From contig NZ_JAVIFT010000006.1 of assembly GCF_031157355.1 (NCBI RefSeq), positions 124,001 through 188,000 of the forward strand: a DNA stretch of 64,000 nucleotides, written 5' to 3'. A program made the position numbers and the translations under genes. This DNA comes from Hyphomicrobium sp. LHD-15. Lineage in GTDB: Bacteria > Pseudomonadota > Alphaproteobacteria > Rhizobiales > Hyphomicrobiaceae. The notes beneath the pieces were generated by a model. That model worked only from the letters and a program-made list of their open reading frames with translations. It was not told the origin of the DNA and made no database searches. Shown here in pieces: positions 57,183-64,000 of the stretch. Numbering within the stretch: position 1 is the stretch's first letter; the number at the start of each line of letters is the position of its first letter.

Positions 57183-57821
57183 TTACGTCCGCTTTCTCAG
57201 CGCAACGTCGCAGTACAGGTTCTCGTGCAGACAGTACGCGACGATCTCCCACCCTTCGTTGACGCACATCTCGTTCACGGTCTGAACCACGCCGTAGGCG
57301 AAGCCCTCGTGGTGCGACCAGATGATGTAGTCGTTGAAGATGATGAGCCCGCCCGGCTTGACCTTGCGAGCCGCCGCGCTCGCGTCCGCCCGGACGTTTT
57401 CATAGAGATGGCCGGCATCGATGTAGATCCAGTCGAAATGGCCGTCCGGGAAGCTTTTGAGGGTCTCCGCGGAATCGCCCTCGTGCAGCACCACGGCAGG
57501 GTTCTCGCGCACGGCCGGGTTGCGCAGCTTGGCGAAGGTCAAATCGATGAGATGGATCTTCTCCGGCTTGACCGTCTCCAAGAGGAACGCCGAGAACTTC
57601 CCGTTCTGGACGCCCACTTCCGTGCAGATGCCGCCCTTCGGCAGGGTCGCGATGTAGTCGTAGCGCGACGCGAACACCTTGGCGGATGCGACGTGCTCGC
57701 TCCGGAGTGCGAGGGGCTTTTCCGGTCTCTTGCGGTCCAGGCGGCCACTTACCTTTCCAAAGGTCCCTGTCGCGCGCCGGACCCACCTGGAGACGTCGCG
57801 CGGAAGATACTGCCAGTCCAT
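57183..57821 (-). CDS. Class I SAM-dependent methyltransferase (Methyltransf_24 type)
   Basis: 212 residues from ATG 57821. GGICTEVGVQNGKFSAFLLE is the SAM-binding motif I, IHLIDLTF motif II, DWIYIDAGHLYENVRADASAA motif IV, and GGLIIFNDYIIW follows. This resembles small-molecule or sugar methyltransferases of the Methyltransf_24 family. The first ~50 residues are basic. Substrate unknown; no sugar gene cluster is adjacent. The frame is open to 58055, but the extension is Cys/Arg-rich and unconvincing. Confidence 0.78.
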   Translation of the reverse strand: MDWQYLPRDVSRWVRRATGTFGKVSGRLDRKRPEKPLALRSEHVASAKVFASRYDYIATLPKGGICTEVGVQNGKFSAFLLETVKPEKIHLIDLTFAKLRNPAVRENPAVVLHEGDSAETLKSFPDGHFDWIYIDAGHLYENVRADASAAARKVKPGGLIIFNDYIIWSHHEGFAYGVVQTVNEMCVNEGWEIVAYCLHENLYCDVALRKRT

Positions 57822-58122
57822 CGTAAATGCCCCTTGGATACACGCGGGAACGCCCCAGCCGCCGCAACGTAGGTCGCTCCAACTGGGCGAGCAAGCTATA
57901 TCCGCCGCCCCCGATCGGGCTTGGATAGTCTGGGCAACTCCACACGGCAGCACCGCATTTTTTGCAGACGATCCGACGTCATCCAGCCTTGGTAGCCTGC
58001 GGCATAATTCAGCTCCCCCTAGCCATTTCTGCGCGGTTTTGCATCGCAGGTTCACGACATTTGCGGATCTGCCGTAAACGTATTGATGCTATAATCGACG
58101 CAAGCAGTCCTCTATCGGGCAA
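57822..58122. other. Divergent spacer between the methyltransferase and PilZ genes
   Basis: 301 bp with no gene seen. The last ~25 bp before 58123 (GATGCTATAATCGACGC) contain TATAAT at 58089-58094, a good -10 element for the PilZ gene; a -35 element about 17 bp upstream is not clear. Confidence 0.4.
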
Positions 58123-58485
58123 ATGATGGACGATCCCGAAAAACGGCGTGCAGCAAGAAAACGGACGCTCAAGGGCGCATTGATCATCTTCAATGGCCGC
58201 ACCTCGACGCTGTCGGCCACGCTTCGCGACATCTCCGACACCGGCGCGCGCCTCAGGGTTTCAAAGGACGTCGCGATGCCCGAAACATTCGACCTCGCGA
58301 TCGACACGGATGGCCTCGAAGTCCCCTGCACGTTGGCTTGGCGCAAGGGCGAGGAGATCGGCGTCAGATTCACCGGCCCAGCCGTCAAGGTTGCGCCGAA
58401 ACGCGCGCAGGTGGTGACCGCCCTGAAGCAAGGCGGCCAGCAGCAGCAGCCCACCTCGCTGCTCCGGCGCAAGCCGATTTCGTAA
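58123..58485 (+). CDS. PilZ-domain protein, c-di-GMP receptor candidate
   Basis: 120 residues. RRAARKR (residues 8-14) supplies the RxxxR motif and DISDTGARL the (D/N)xSxxG motif that together bind cyclic di-GMP; the barrel continues through FDLAIDTDGLEVPCTLAWRKGEEIGVRFTG. It is a single-domain effector whose partner is unknown. A Gln-rich tail (GGQQQQPTS) ends it. ATG 58126 is an alternative start. Confidence 0.9.
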   Translation: MMDDPEKRRAARKRTLKGALIIFNGRTSTLSATLRDISDTGARLRVSKDVAMPETFDLAIDTDGLEVPCTLAWRKGEEIGVRFTGPAVKVAPKRAQVVTALKQGGQQQQPTSLLRRKPIS

Positions 58486-58519
58486 GCCGATCCGGCTCGC
58501 AAACCCGGGCAGCCCGGAC

Positions 58520-58550
58520 AAAAAAAGCCGGGCAGCCAAAGCCGCCCGGC
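58520..58550 (-). terminator. Intrinsic terminator of the phasin gene
   Basis: On the minus strand GCCGGGC (58550-58544) pairs with GCCCGGC (58533-58527), followed by seven T (58526-58520). It lies 22 nt after the phasin stop. Confidence 0.88.
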
Positions 58551-58572
58551 CCGAATTCCGCGTGAGAGGTGT

Positions 58573-58947
58573 TTACCTCTTTTGCAGCCCCTGCATGGCT
58601 TCGGCAACCAACCGGCCAATTTCCTGCGCCTGGAGCGCGTAGGCCTGCATCTGCGCCTGCGCGAAACGGCTCTGATGGGCCAATACCTCTTGAACGTCCT
58701 TTGCGCTGGCGAGGTCGCTCGCGAGCGCGAATGCGGCCTCCGCGTTCTGCTTGGCGAACTTCGTTGCACGATCCTGCACCGCGCGGAATCCGGCCGAAGC
58801 TTCGTTGGCTGGCAGCGACTTGGTCCAGAAACCCATCGCCTGCGTCATCGCATCCATGAACTGCCCATAGGCCGCGCGGGCCTGATCGACGTTCTTCTCA
58901 GCCAGGTCACGCATCTGCTGAGGGATTTCGAAGGGATTCTGTGACAT
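58573..58947 (-). CDS. Phasin-family protein
   Basis: 124 residues from ATG 58947 with GGAG upstream. PFEIPQQMRDLAEKNVDQARAAYGQFMDA is the typical phasin_2 opening; the rest is amphipathic helix rich in Ala, Gln and Lys. Phasins coat polyhydroxybutyrate granules, implying PHB storage in this organism. It is monocistronic, with its own terminator. Confidence 0.9.
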   Translation of the reverse strand: MSQNPFEIPQQMRDLAEKNVDQARAAYGQFMDAMTQAMGFWTKSLPANEASAGFRAVQDRATKFAKQNAEAAFALASDLASAKDVQEVLAHQSRFAQAQMQAYALQAQEIGRLVAEAMQGLQKR

Positions 58948-59076
58948 GAAGTTTCTCCGGCTTGGGGGCTGTATTCTTAAATATGAGCTTGGGGCTGTCA
59001 CTATATTGGTAGCGCCGATCGCGCGTCCCGCATACTGGCATCTTTTGACCCACGGCGTGAGACAACCGGGAACAAA

Positions 59077-59997
59077 CTACTCCGGCAGCGCGATAAACTC
59101 TTCCCCGTCGCTGGGAACGGGCGCAAAACGCCGCGCTTTCCAATCCGCCTTGGCCGCATCGATCCGGTCCTTGGAAGACGAAACGAAATTCCACCAGATG
59201 TGGCGAGGACCGTCCATTGGCTCGCCTCCGATGAGCATAACGCGGGACATGGCGGTGGCCAGGATCGAAATTCGGTCCCCGGGCCGGAACACGAGCAGCC
59301 GCCCGGCCCCGAACGTTTGGCCCGCGATGTCGACCTCCCCGGCCGCCACATAGATCGCCCGCTCGTCGTAGTCGGGGTCGAGCGGTAGTATGGCGCCCGG
59401 CGCCAGCACGGCTTCGGCATAAAAGCAGTCGTGCGGAAATTCTGCCGGCGACCGTGCCCCGTAGAGGCTGCCCATGATCAGTCGCACCGTCTTGCCTTCA
59501 CCCGTGATGCGCGGCAGCGATGCCGCCTCGTAGTGGGCGAACGTTGGCGCGGTCTCCTCGTGCGATTTCGGCAGCGCCGCCCAGGCCTGGATGCCGAACA
59601 GCCGCGGACCCTTCGCGCGCTCTTCCGGGCTGGTTCGCTCCGAATGCACGATCCCGCTCCCCGCCGACATCAAGTTGAGTTCGCCCGGCCGGATGGCCAG
59701 CTCCGTTCCGAGGCTATCGCGATGCATGATCTCGCCGTCGAAGAGATAAGTGACGGTCGCGAGACCGATATGCGGATGCGGGCGCACGTCGATGCCGGTG
59801 CCGATCAGAAACTCTGCCGGCCCCATCTGATCGAAGAAAATGAACGGCCCCACCATCTGCTTGGCGGCTGCCGGAAGCGCACGCCTGACCTCGAACCCGC
59901 CGAGATCTCGAACCCGCGGCACGATAATGTGCTCGATCGCATCGCAGGACATCGCATCACCCGGCTTGGGATCCTCGCAAGGCTGCCAGCTCATCAC
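59077..59997 (-). CDS. Pirin-family protein
   Basis: 306 residues, bicupin. PHPHIGLATVTYLFDGEIMHRDS gives the metal-binding His residues; MSAGSGIVHSE and the C-terminal cupin (APGAILPLDPDYDERAIYVAAG) complete the fold. Bacterial pirins are variously quercetinase-like enzymes or regulators of central metabolism (in Serratia, of pyruvate dehydrogenase). The role here is unknown. Start 59997 or ATG 59952. Confidence 0.9.
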   Translation of the reverse strand: MMSWQPCEDPKPGDAMSCDAIEHIIVPRVRDLGGFEVRRALPAAAKQMVGPFIFFDQMGPAEFLIGTGIDVRPHPHIGLATVTYLFDGEIMHRDSLGTELAIRPGELNLMSAGSGIVHSERTSPEERAKGPRLFGIQAWAALPKSHEETAPTFAHYEAASLPRITGEGKTVRLIMGSLYGARSPAEFPHDCFYAEAVLAPGAILPLDPDYDERAIYVAAGEVDIAGQTFGAGRLLVFRPGDRISILATAMSRVMLIGGEPMDGPRHIWWNFVSSSKDRIDAAKADWKARRFAPVPSDGEEFIALPE

Positions 59998-60160
59998 GTC
60001 CTCCTGCCTTCGGGGGCGAGCGCCGCGCGACCGGAACCCTGTCGCTGCTCTCTGGAAAAGATAAGAACTTTCCTCCCGAGATCACAAGACAAATGGCGCG
60101 ATCACCTCGAGCCGGCTCCACCAGCCCCCGATCGCGCCCAAAGCGCCCCATTTCACTCGC

Positions 60161-61012
60161 TTACACCTGCTTCGAAGGCGTCCGTGTGACACGGCGCACA
60201 TTGCGCAGGCTCGGAGAGGCGGGAGCGCCAAACGTGCGTCGGAATTCGCGCGCGAAGTGAGCCTGGTCCGAAAAGCCGGCCGCATGCGCTGCAGCGGTGA
60301 ACGTGCTTCCCGCTGCCACCTCGCCGATCGCTGCACGCAATCGCTGCCAGATTCGGAAACGGCGAAATGGAACGCCGATCTCCTCGGCGAAGAGATGCTG
60401 AAACCGTGACGACGAAAGCCCCACCTTGCGGGCTGCTTCCGCCGCCGGAACTCCGTCCGACGCATTCGCCGAAAGGCTCGCCACCGCAAGTGAGATCCTG
60501 GGATCGAGCACGCGCCGCGCGCGCCTCTTGCCATAGCCGAGCAGACTATCGAGCGCGGTGCCGACATGACCCGCGCCATCGCGCGCTTCATAGAGCTCGC
60601 GGATCAGCGCGATCTCGCCCGCCTGCCCCACCAGCACACCGGCCTCCTCGTGTCCGTCGCGAACCAACGGCAGAAGCGCGCCCACTCCCGCTTCGGAAGG
60701 TTCGAGATAAAGGACGGCGAGCGGACTTCCACCGATATCGAGCTCGTAGCAGACGCCCGCGGGCAGAACGGCGCTCCGGCACCAGTGCCACGCACCACCC
60801 GCGATGCGGATCCGGAATGAGTCGTAAACCCCGGCCAGATAAACCGGCACGCTGTGCGCATGCGGAGCGTTGTAGGTCAGCGGCCCGACAAAAAGCCCAC
60901 GCCCCGCATCGAGATGCCAGATCGGCAGAACAGGGCCGGAAGCGGCTGTAGCACGTTCGTACAAGCGCGGTGCTCCCGTGAAAGCTAGCGTCTCCTCAAA
61001 CGCGCATAGCAA
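60161..61012 (-). CDS. AraC-family transcriptional regulator
   Basis: 283 residues. The N-terminal ~150 residues form a cupin-like sensor (GLFVGPLTYNAPHAHSVPVYLAG). The C-terminal AraC domain has two HTHs: PAAEAARKVGLSSSRFQHLFAEEIGVPFRRFRIWQRLRAAIG, then FTAAAHAAGFSDQAHFAREFRRTFGAPAS. The start is uncertain; TTG 61012 is the furthest plausible. It is divergent from the MBL-fold gene at 61031 with almost no gap, making that gene its most likely target. Confidence 0.85.
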   Translation of the reverse strand: MLCAFEETLAFTGAPRLYERATAASGPVLPIWHLDAGRGLFVGPLTYNAPHAHSVPVYLAGVYDSFRIRIAGGAWHWCRSAVLPAGVCYELDIGGSPLAVLYLEPSEAGVGALLPLVRDGHEEAGVLVGQAGEIALIRELYEARDGAGHVGTALDSLLGYGKRRARRVLDPRISLAVASLSANASDGVPAAEAARKVGLSSSRFQHLFAEEIGVPFRRFRIWQRLRAAIGEVAAGSTFTAAAHAAGFSDQAHFAREFRRTFGAPASPSLRNVRRVTRTPSKQV

Positions 61013-61030
61013 TTCGAGGAGACGACCTCA

Positions 61031-62032
61031 ATGTCCAACAGAGATTTCGCGATCGACCGCCGCAGGATGCTGGCCTCCGCGGCAGCACTGACGGCCGCGC
61101 CCCTCCTTGTCGGCGCCGGCCTCGCCACGCCAGCCCGCGCCGCAGAAGCGAAGCTCGGCGCCTGGCAGCCCCGCCATTGGCGCTATAAAGTGGGCGGCTT
61201 CGAGATGACGGTAATCGCCGATTCCGAAGTGTTCATCGATGGCCCCTACCCGATCATCGGCAAGAATGCCGAGGAGGCCGACGTCCGCAAGCTGATGCGC
61301 GACAATCTCCTGCCGGAAGCAAAGTACCAGCCGGGCTTTTCGCCAACCGTCATCAATACCGGCCGAGAGCTGGTGCTGTTTGACACCGGTAACGGCGAGA
61401 ACGGCTTCGTGCCGCGCCCGAACGGCGGATGGCTGGCGGCAGGTCTCGCGCCCGCCGGCATCAAGCCCGAGGACATCGACGTCGTCGTGCTGAGCCACGG
61501 CCACCCCGATCATGTCGGTGGGATGATCGAAGCCGGAAAGCCCCTCTTCCCGAACGCCCGCTACGTGATCGGACAGGTCGAATACGATTTCTGGGCACCG
61601 GAAGGAAAGCACACAGGCGATATCGAAAAGTTCGCCGCAGTCTTCCGCGCCAACACCAAGGCGCTCGCCGACAAGTTCACCTTCTTGAAACCGGGCGACG
61701 AGGTCGTGCCCGGCATCCGCGCGCTCGAAGCTTTCGGACACACGCCCGGGCACTTGAATTTCCACATCGAGAGCGAAGGTCAGGCGATCTACTTCTGGGG
61801 CGACTGCGCCCACCATCAGGTTGCCTCGCTCATGCGCCCCGACTGGCACTGCGTGTTCGACGCCGACAAGGAGCAAGCGGCCACCACCCGCAAGCGCGTT
61901 TTCGACATGCTCGCCACCGACCGCATTCCGGTGATCGGCTATCACATGCCGTTCCCGTCGGTCGGCTACATCGAGCGCAAAGGGCCCGGCGCCTACGGCT
62001 GGCTCGCGCACACCTATCAGCTCAATCTCTAG
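61031..62032 (+). CDS. Tat-exported metallo-beta-lactamase-fold hydrolase
   Basis: 333 residues. A Tat-type signal (DRRRMLASAAALTAAPLLVGAGLATPARA) is followed by an MBL fold with the metal-binding LSHGHPDHVGG, the later GHTPGHLNFHI and WGDCAHH. The family includes lactonases and glyoxalase II-like enzymes; quorum-quenching lactonases of this kind are known but that is not shown here. GAGGAG lies 10-12 nt before ATG 61031. Divergent from an AraC regulator, which probably controls it. Confidence 0.88.
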   Translation: MSNRDFAIDRRRMLASAAALTAAPLLVGAGLATPARAAEAKLGAWQPRHWRYKVGGFEMTVIADSEVFIDGPYPIIGKNAEEADVRKLMRDNLLPEAKYQPGFSPTVINTGRELVLFDTGNGENGFVPRPNGGWLAAGLAPAGIKPEDIDVVVLSHGHPDHVGGMIEAGKPLFPNARYVIGQVEYDFWAPEGKHTGDIEKFAAVFRANTKALADKFTFLKPGDEVVPGIRALEAFGHTPGHLNFHIESEGQAIYFWGDCAHHQVASLMRPDWHCVFDADKEQAATTRKRVFDMLATDRIPVIGYHMPFPSVGYIERKGPGAYGWLAHTYQLNL

Positions 62033-62167
62033 AACAAAGGCCGCAAGCGGAAACGCGTAGAAGCGGCAGCGAGAGTTGCGCGAGCAGTCTCCCACGCTAA
62101 GGTGTGAGTTCGGAATATTCCCCGAACTCACAGCCCAAGCCGCGCTCGCAACGAAGCGAACCGCGGC

Positions 62168-62983
62168 ATGGGCCTGTCCGGAAAAGGACGCTGCCTGGCC
62201 CTCATGATCGCCGCAACGATTCCACTCGCCGCCGTATCAATGATCGTATTTCCGATCGTCTTGGTGTGGTGGCTCACGCGCCGTCTCTCGATGCCGCTGA
62301 GCCTTGCACTGTGCGGTGCCGGCACGTTCCTCGTCGCTCAAGCGCTTCGCTTTCCGCTGCTGCAGGGCCTGACCTCGCTGTTCGAGACTGGCGCACTGCC
62401 GGCGCCACCGGCTGCCTATCTCCTTGTCTTCAACATTGCCGTGTTGTCGCTCACCGCCGGGCTCTTCGAGGAAGGCGCACGCTACGGCGCCTATCGCTAC
62501 GCGATCCCCGAAGCACGCTCGTGGAATGCGGCGGTCACCTTCGGCGCCGGCCATGGCGCGATGGAAGCGGTCATCCTCGGCGGACTGATGGGCGTCGAAT
62601 TCTTCGGGATGCTCGCTCTTGGAACGCCGGAAGCCACGCAAGGTGTCGACCCGGCTACCCACGCGCAGCTCGCCGAACAGACCGAACGCTATTGGGCACT
62701 GCCGGCGTACATGCCGCTGATCGGCGCCCTCGAGCGTGCATTCGCCATCGGCTTTCACATCGCGATGGCGGTCTTCGTTCTGCAGGCCGTTGTCCGCCGC
62801 AGCTGGACTTGGCTCGCGGCCGCCATTGCCGCACATGCCCTCGCCAACGCAGCAGGAGCCGTCGCCCTCGTACGATCTGGGCCGGTAGCCGCAGAAATCG
62901 TCGTCGCGATTTTTGCAGGCGCGGCACTCTACATCGCGTTCCGCCTTCGCAGGCCCGCAAACATTAGGTCCGACGCAGCCTGA
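62168..62983 (+). CDS. YhfC-like integral membrane protein, putative intramembrane metalloprotease
   Basis: 271 residues with about seven helices. GLFEEGARYGAYRYAI holds an EExxR-like motif, and GAGHGAMEAVILGG a HGxxE motif on a neighbouring helix, the arrangement of YhfC and related CPBP-like families. ERAFAIGFHIAMAVFV adds a third conserved region. Many members have no demonstrated activity. Substrate unknown. Confidence 0.75.
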   Translation: MGLSGKGRCLALMIAATIPLAAVSMIVFPIVLVWWLTRRLSMPLSLALCGAGTFLVAQALRFPLLQGLTSLFETGALPAPPAAYLLVFNIAVLSLTAGLFEEGARYGAYRYAIPEARSWNAAVTFGAGHGAMEAVILGGLMGVEFFGMLALGTPEATQGVDPATHAQLAEQTERYWALPAYMPLIGALERAFAIGFHIAMAVFVLQAVVRRSWTWLAAAIAAHALANAAGAVALVRSGPVAAEIVVAIFAGAALYIAFRLRRPANIRSDAA

Positions 62984-63082
62984 CCGGCCCTATTTCCAGA
63001 CGCCGAACAAGCGACCGGGCGCCGCCTAGGCACCGCTTCCGGGATCGACTAACCTCCCGCCCGAAGCAAAGCCCGGGTTCCG

Positions 63083-63991
63083 ATGTCCCACGAGTTGCAG
63101 TTCAAGACGTCCATGGTGTTCGAGTACGACCAACCGGCTCCGGTAAGCCCCGGCATCGTGCGCATCGTCGCCAACAATCCGAGCCCGTTAACCTTCAAGG
63201 GAACCAACACCTACCTCGTCGGCATGACCGAGCTTGCCGTGATCGATCCCGGGCCGCTCGATCCCGACCACCTCTCCGCAATTTTGAATGCGGCAGGCGG
63301 ACGACCTATCCGCCAGATCCTGATCACGCATGCTCACCGCGATCACGTGGATGGCGCCAACGCCCTCAAGGAAGAAACCGGCGCGCCGATCATGGGCTTC
63401 GGACGCGACGAGATTCCAGCCGAAGGTCCCTCCGTCAATCCGCAAGGCTCCGAGTTCATCGACTACGTTTTCACCCCCGACGTGAAGATCGCCCACGGCG
63501 ACGTCATCGCGGAAAAGGATTGGCGCTTCGAAGCCATTCACACGCCCGGCCACGCGCCCGATCATCTCTGCTTCGCCTTGCTTGGCCGCAACATCCTGTT
63601 TTCGGGCGATCACGTGATGGCCTGGAACACGACGCTCGTTGCCCCGCCGGAAGGCTCGATGGCCGACTACGTCTCCTCGCTGCAGATTTTGCTGGAACGG
63701 CCCGAGAGCCTCTATCTCCCCGGCCACGGCGGACGCCTCGACGAGCCCCAGCGCTCCGTCAAAGCCTATCTGCTGCATCGGCGCTGGCGCGAACAGTCGA
63801 TCCTCGAAGCCATTCGCGGCGGCGTCGGCACCATTCAATCGATCGTGCCTGTGATCTATCCGACGATCGACCAGAAGCTGACGCGAGCCGCCGCACTGTC
63901 CGTGCAAGCCCACGTCGAGCATCTCATTGCCCGCGGTCTCGTGACCTGCGACGGTTCTCCGACTTGGGACCGTCCGCTTTCTCCTGCTTAG
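63083..63991 (+). CDS. MBL-fold hydrolase, glyoxalase II/LACTB2-like
   Basis: 302 residues. The metal site starts with THAHRDHVDG, continues with HTPGHAPDHLCF and FSGDHVMAWN, and ends in LPGHGGRLDEP. After the MBL domain a C-terminal winged-helix-like domain (~230-302) contains HRRWREQSILEAIRGG, found in LACTB2-type proteins that include RNases and hydrolases. It is cytosolic, without a signal peptide. The gene ends 9 bp before the window edge. Substrate unknown. Confidence 0.85.
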   Translation: MSHELQFKTSMVFEYDQPAPVSPGIVRIVANNPSPLTFKGTNTYLVGMTELAVIDPGPLDPDHLSAILNAAGGRPIRQILITHAHRDHVDGANALKEETGAPIMGFGRDEIPAEGPSVNPQGSEFIDYVFTPDVKIAHGDVIAEKDWRFEAIHTPGHAPDHLCFALLGRNILFSGDHVMAWNTTLVAPPEGSMADYVSSLQILLERPESLYLPGHGGRLDEPQRSVKAYLLHRRWREQSILEAIRGGVGTIQSIVPVIYPTIDQKLTRAAALSVQAHVEHLIARGLVTCDGSPTWDRPLSPA

Positions 63992-64000
63992 CGCGCTTAC

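Overview
The window is GC-rich and densely coded. Its gene content and order point to an alphaproteobacterium of the Hyphomicrobiales, possibly a Hyphomicrobium-like member of the Hyphomicrobiaceae. Evidence for this includes the dusB-ntrB-ntrC-ntrY-ntrX-hfq-hflX-mazG block, the eno-ftsB-pdhA-pdhB...lipA-coq10 block, a bifunctional ispDF, a phasin, an HpnI-like hopanoid glycosyltransferase and COQ10/RatA. The genus is an inference from general knowledge. No phage, transposase, CRISPR array or rRNA is visible. Two tRNA genes are present: Pro(CGG) and Gln(UUG).

Layout. 1-4.0 kb: a minus-strand Pro/Ala-rich protein cut by the left edge, an Hpt phosphotransfer protein, a [2Fe-2S] ferredoxin with its thioredoxin-reductase-like ferredoxin reductase, and an MFS transporter. 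4.0-12.1 kb: the minus-strand envelope operon lptF-lptG-lptD-surA-pdxA-rsmA. 12.8-20.2 kb: pepA, a soluble chemoreceptor-like protein with reversed domain order, membrane and secreted proteins of unknown role, mazG and an FAD monooxygenase. 20.2-30.7 kb: hflX, hfq, a D-amino-acid-type transaminase, and the nitrogen regulators ntrX, ntrY, ntrC, ntrB behind dusB. 30.9-34.3 kb: ispDF, a MarR regulator, a CinA/PncC amidohydrolase and a secreted pentapeptide-repeat protein. 34.4-42.5 kb: coq10, lipA, glsB, two related small lipoproteins, pyruvate-dehydrogenase-type E1 beta and E1 alpha, ftsB and eno. 42.7-46.5 kb: a GFA-type protein, queC, dps, a zinc-ribbon protein, queE, queD and queF (preQ1 synthesis). 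46.6-52.4 kb: hpnI, small proteins, an alpha/beta hydrolase, a formyltransferase-fold protein and an RpiR regulator. 52.7-55.5 kb: a TonB-dependent siderophore receptor and an Rrf2 regulator. 55.6-58.5 kb: an NTF2-like protein, the two tRNAs, a methyltransferase and a PilZ protein. 58.6-64 kb: a phasin, a pirin, an AraC regulator, a Tat-exported metallo-beta-lactamase-fold enzyme, a YhfC-like membrane protein and a second MBL-fold hydrolase.

The most striking observation is at the usual pyruvate dehydrogenase locus. The E1 genes sit where expected between eno/ftsB and lipA, but no E2 or E3 gene lies between pdhB and lipA. The N-terminal lipoyl domain of E1 beta has serine where the lipoylated lysine should be, and both E1 subunits differ from the canonical family at several conserved positions. 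This looks like a decayed or repurposed E1 pair. Other points of interest are a candidate small RNA or attenuator upstream of hpnI, a four-half-site operator in front of the RpiR gene with a matching half-site before the TonB receptor, a palindromic intergenic repeat family, 7-bp CTGCCNN micro-repeats in three gaps, and a decayed tRNA-Pro(UGG)-like remnant between the two intact tRNAs.
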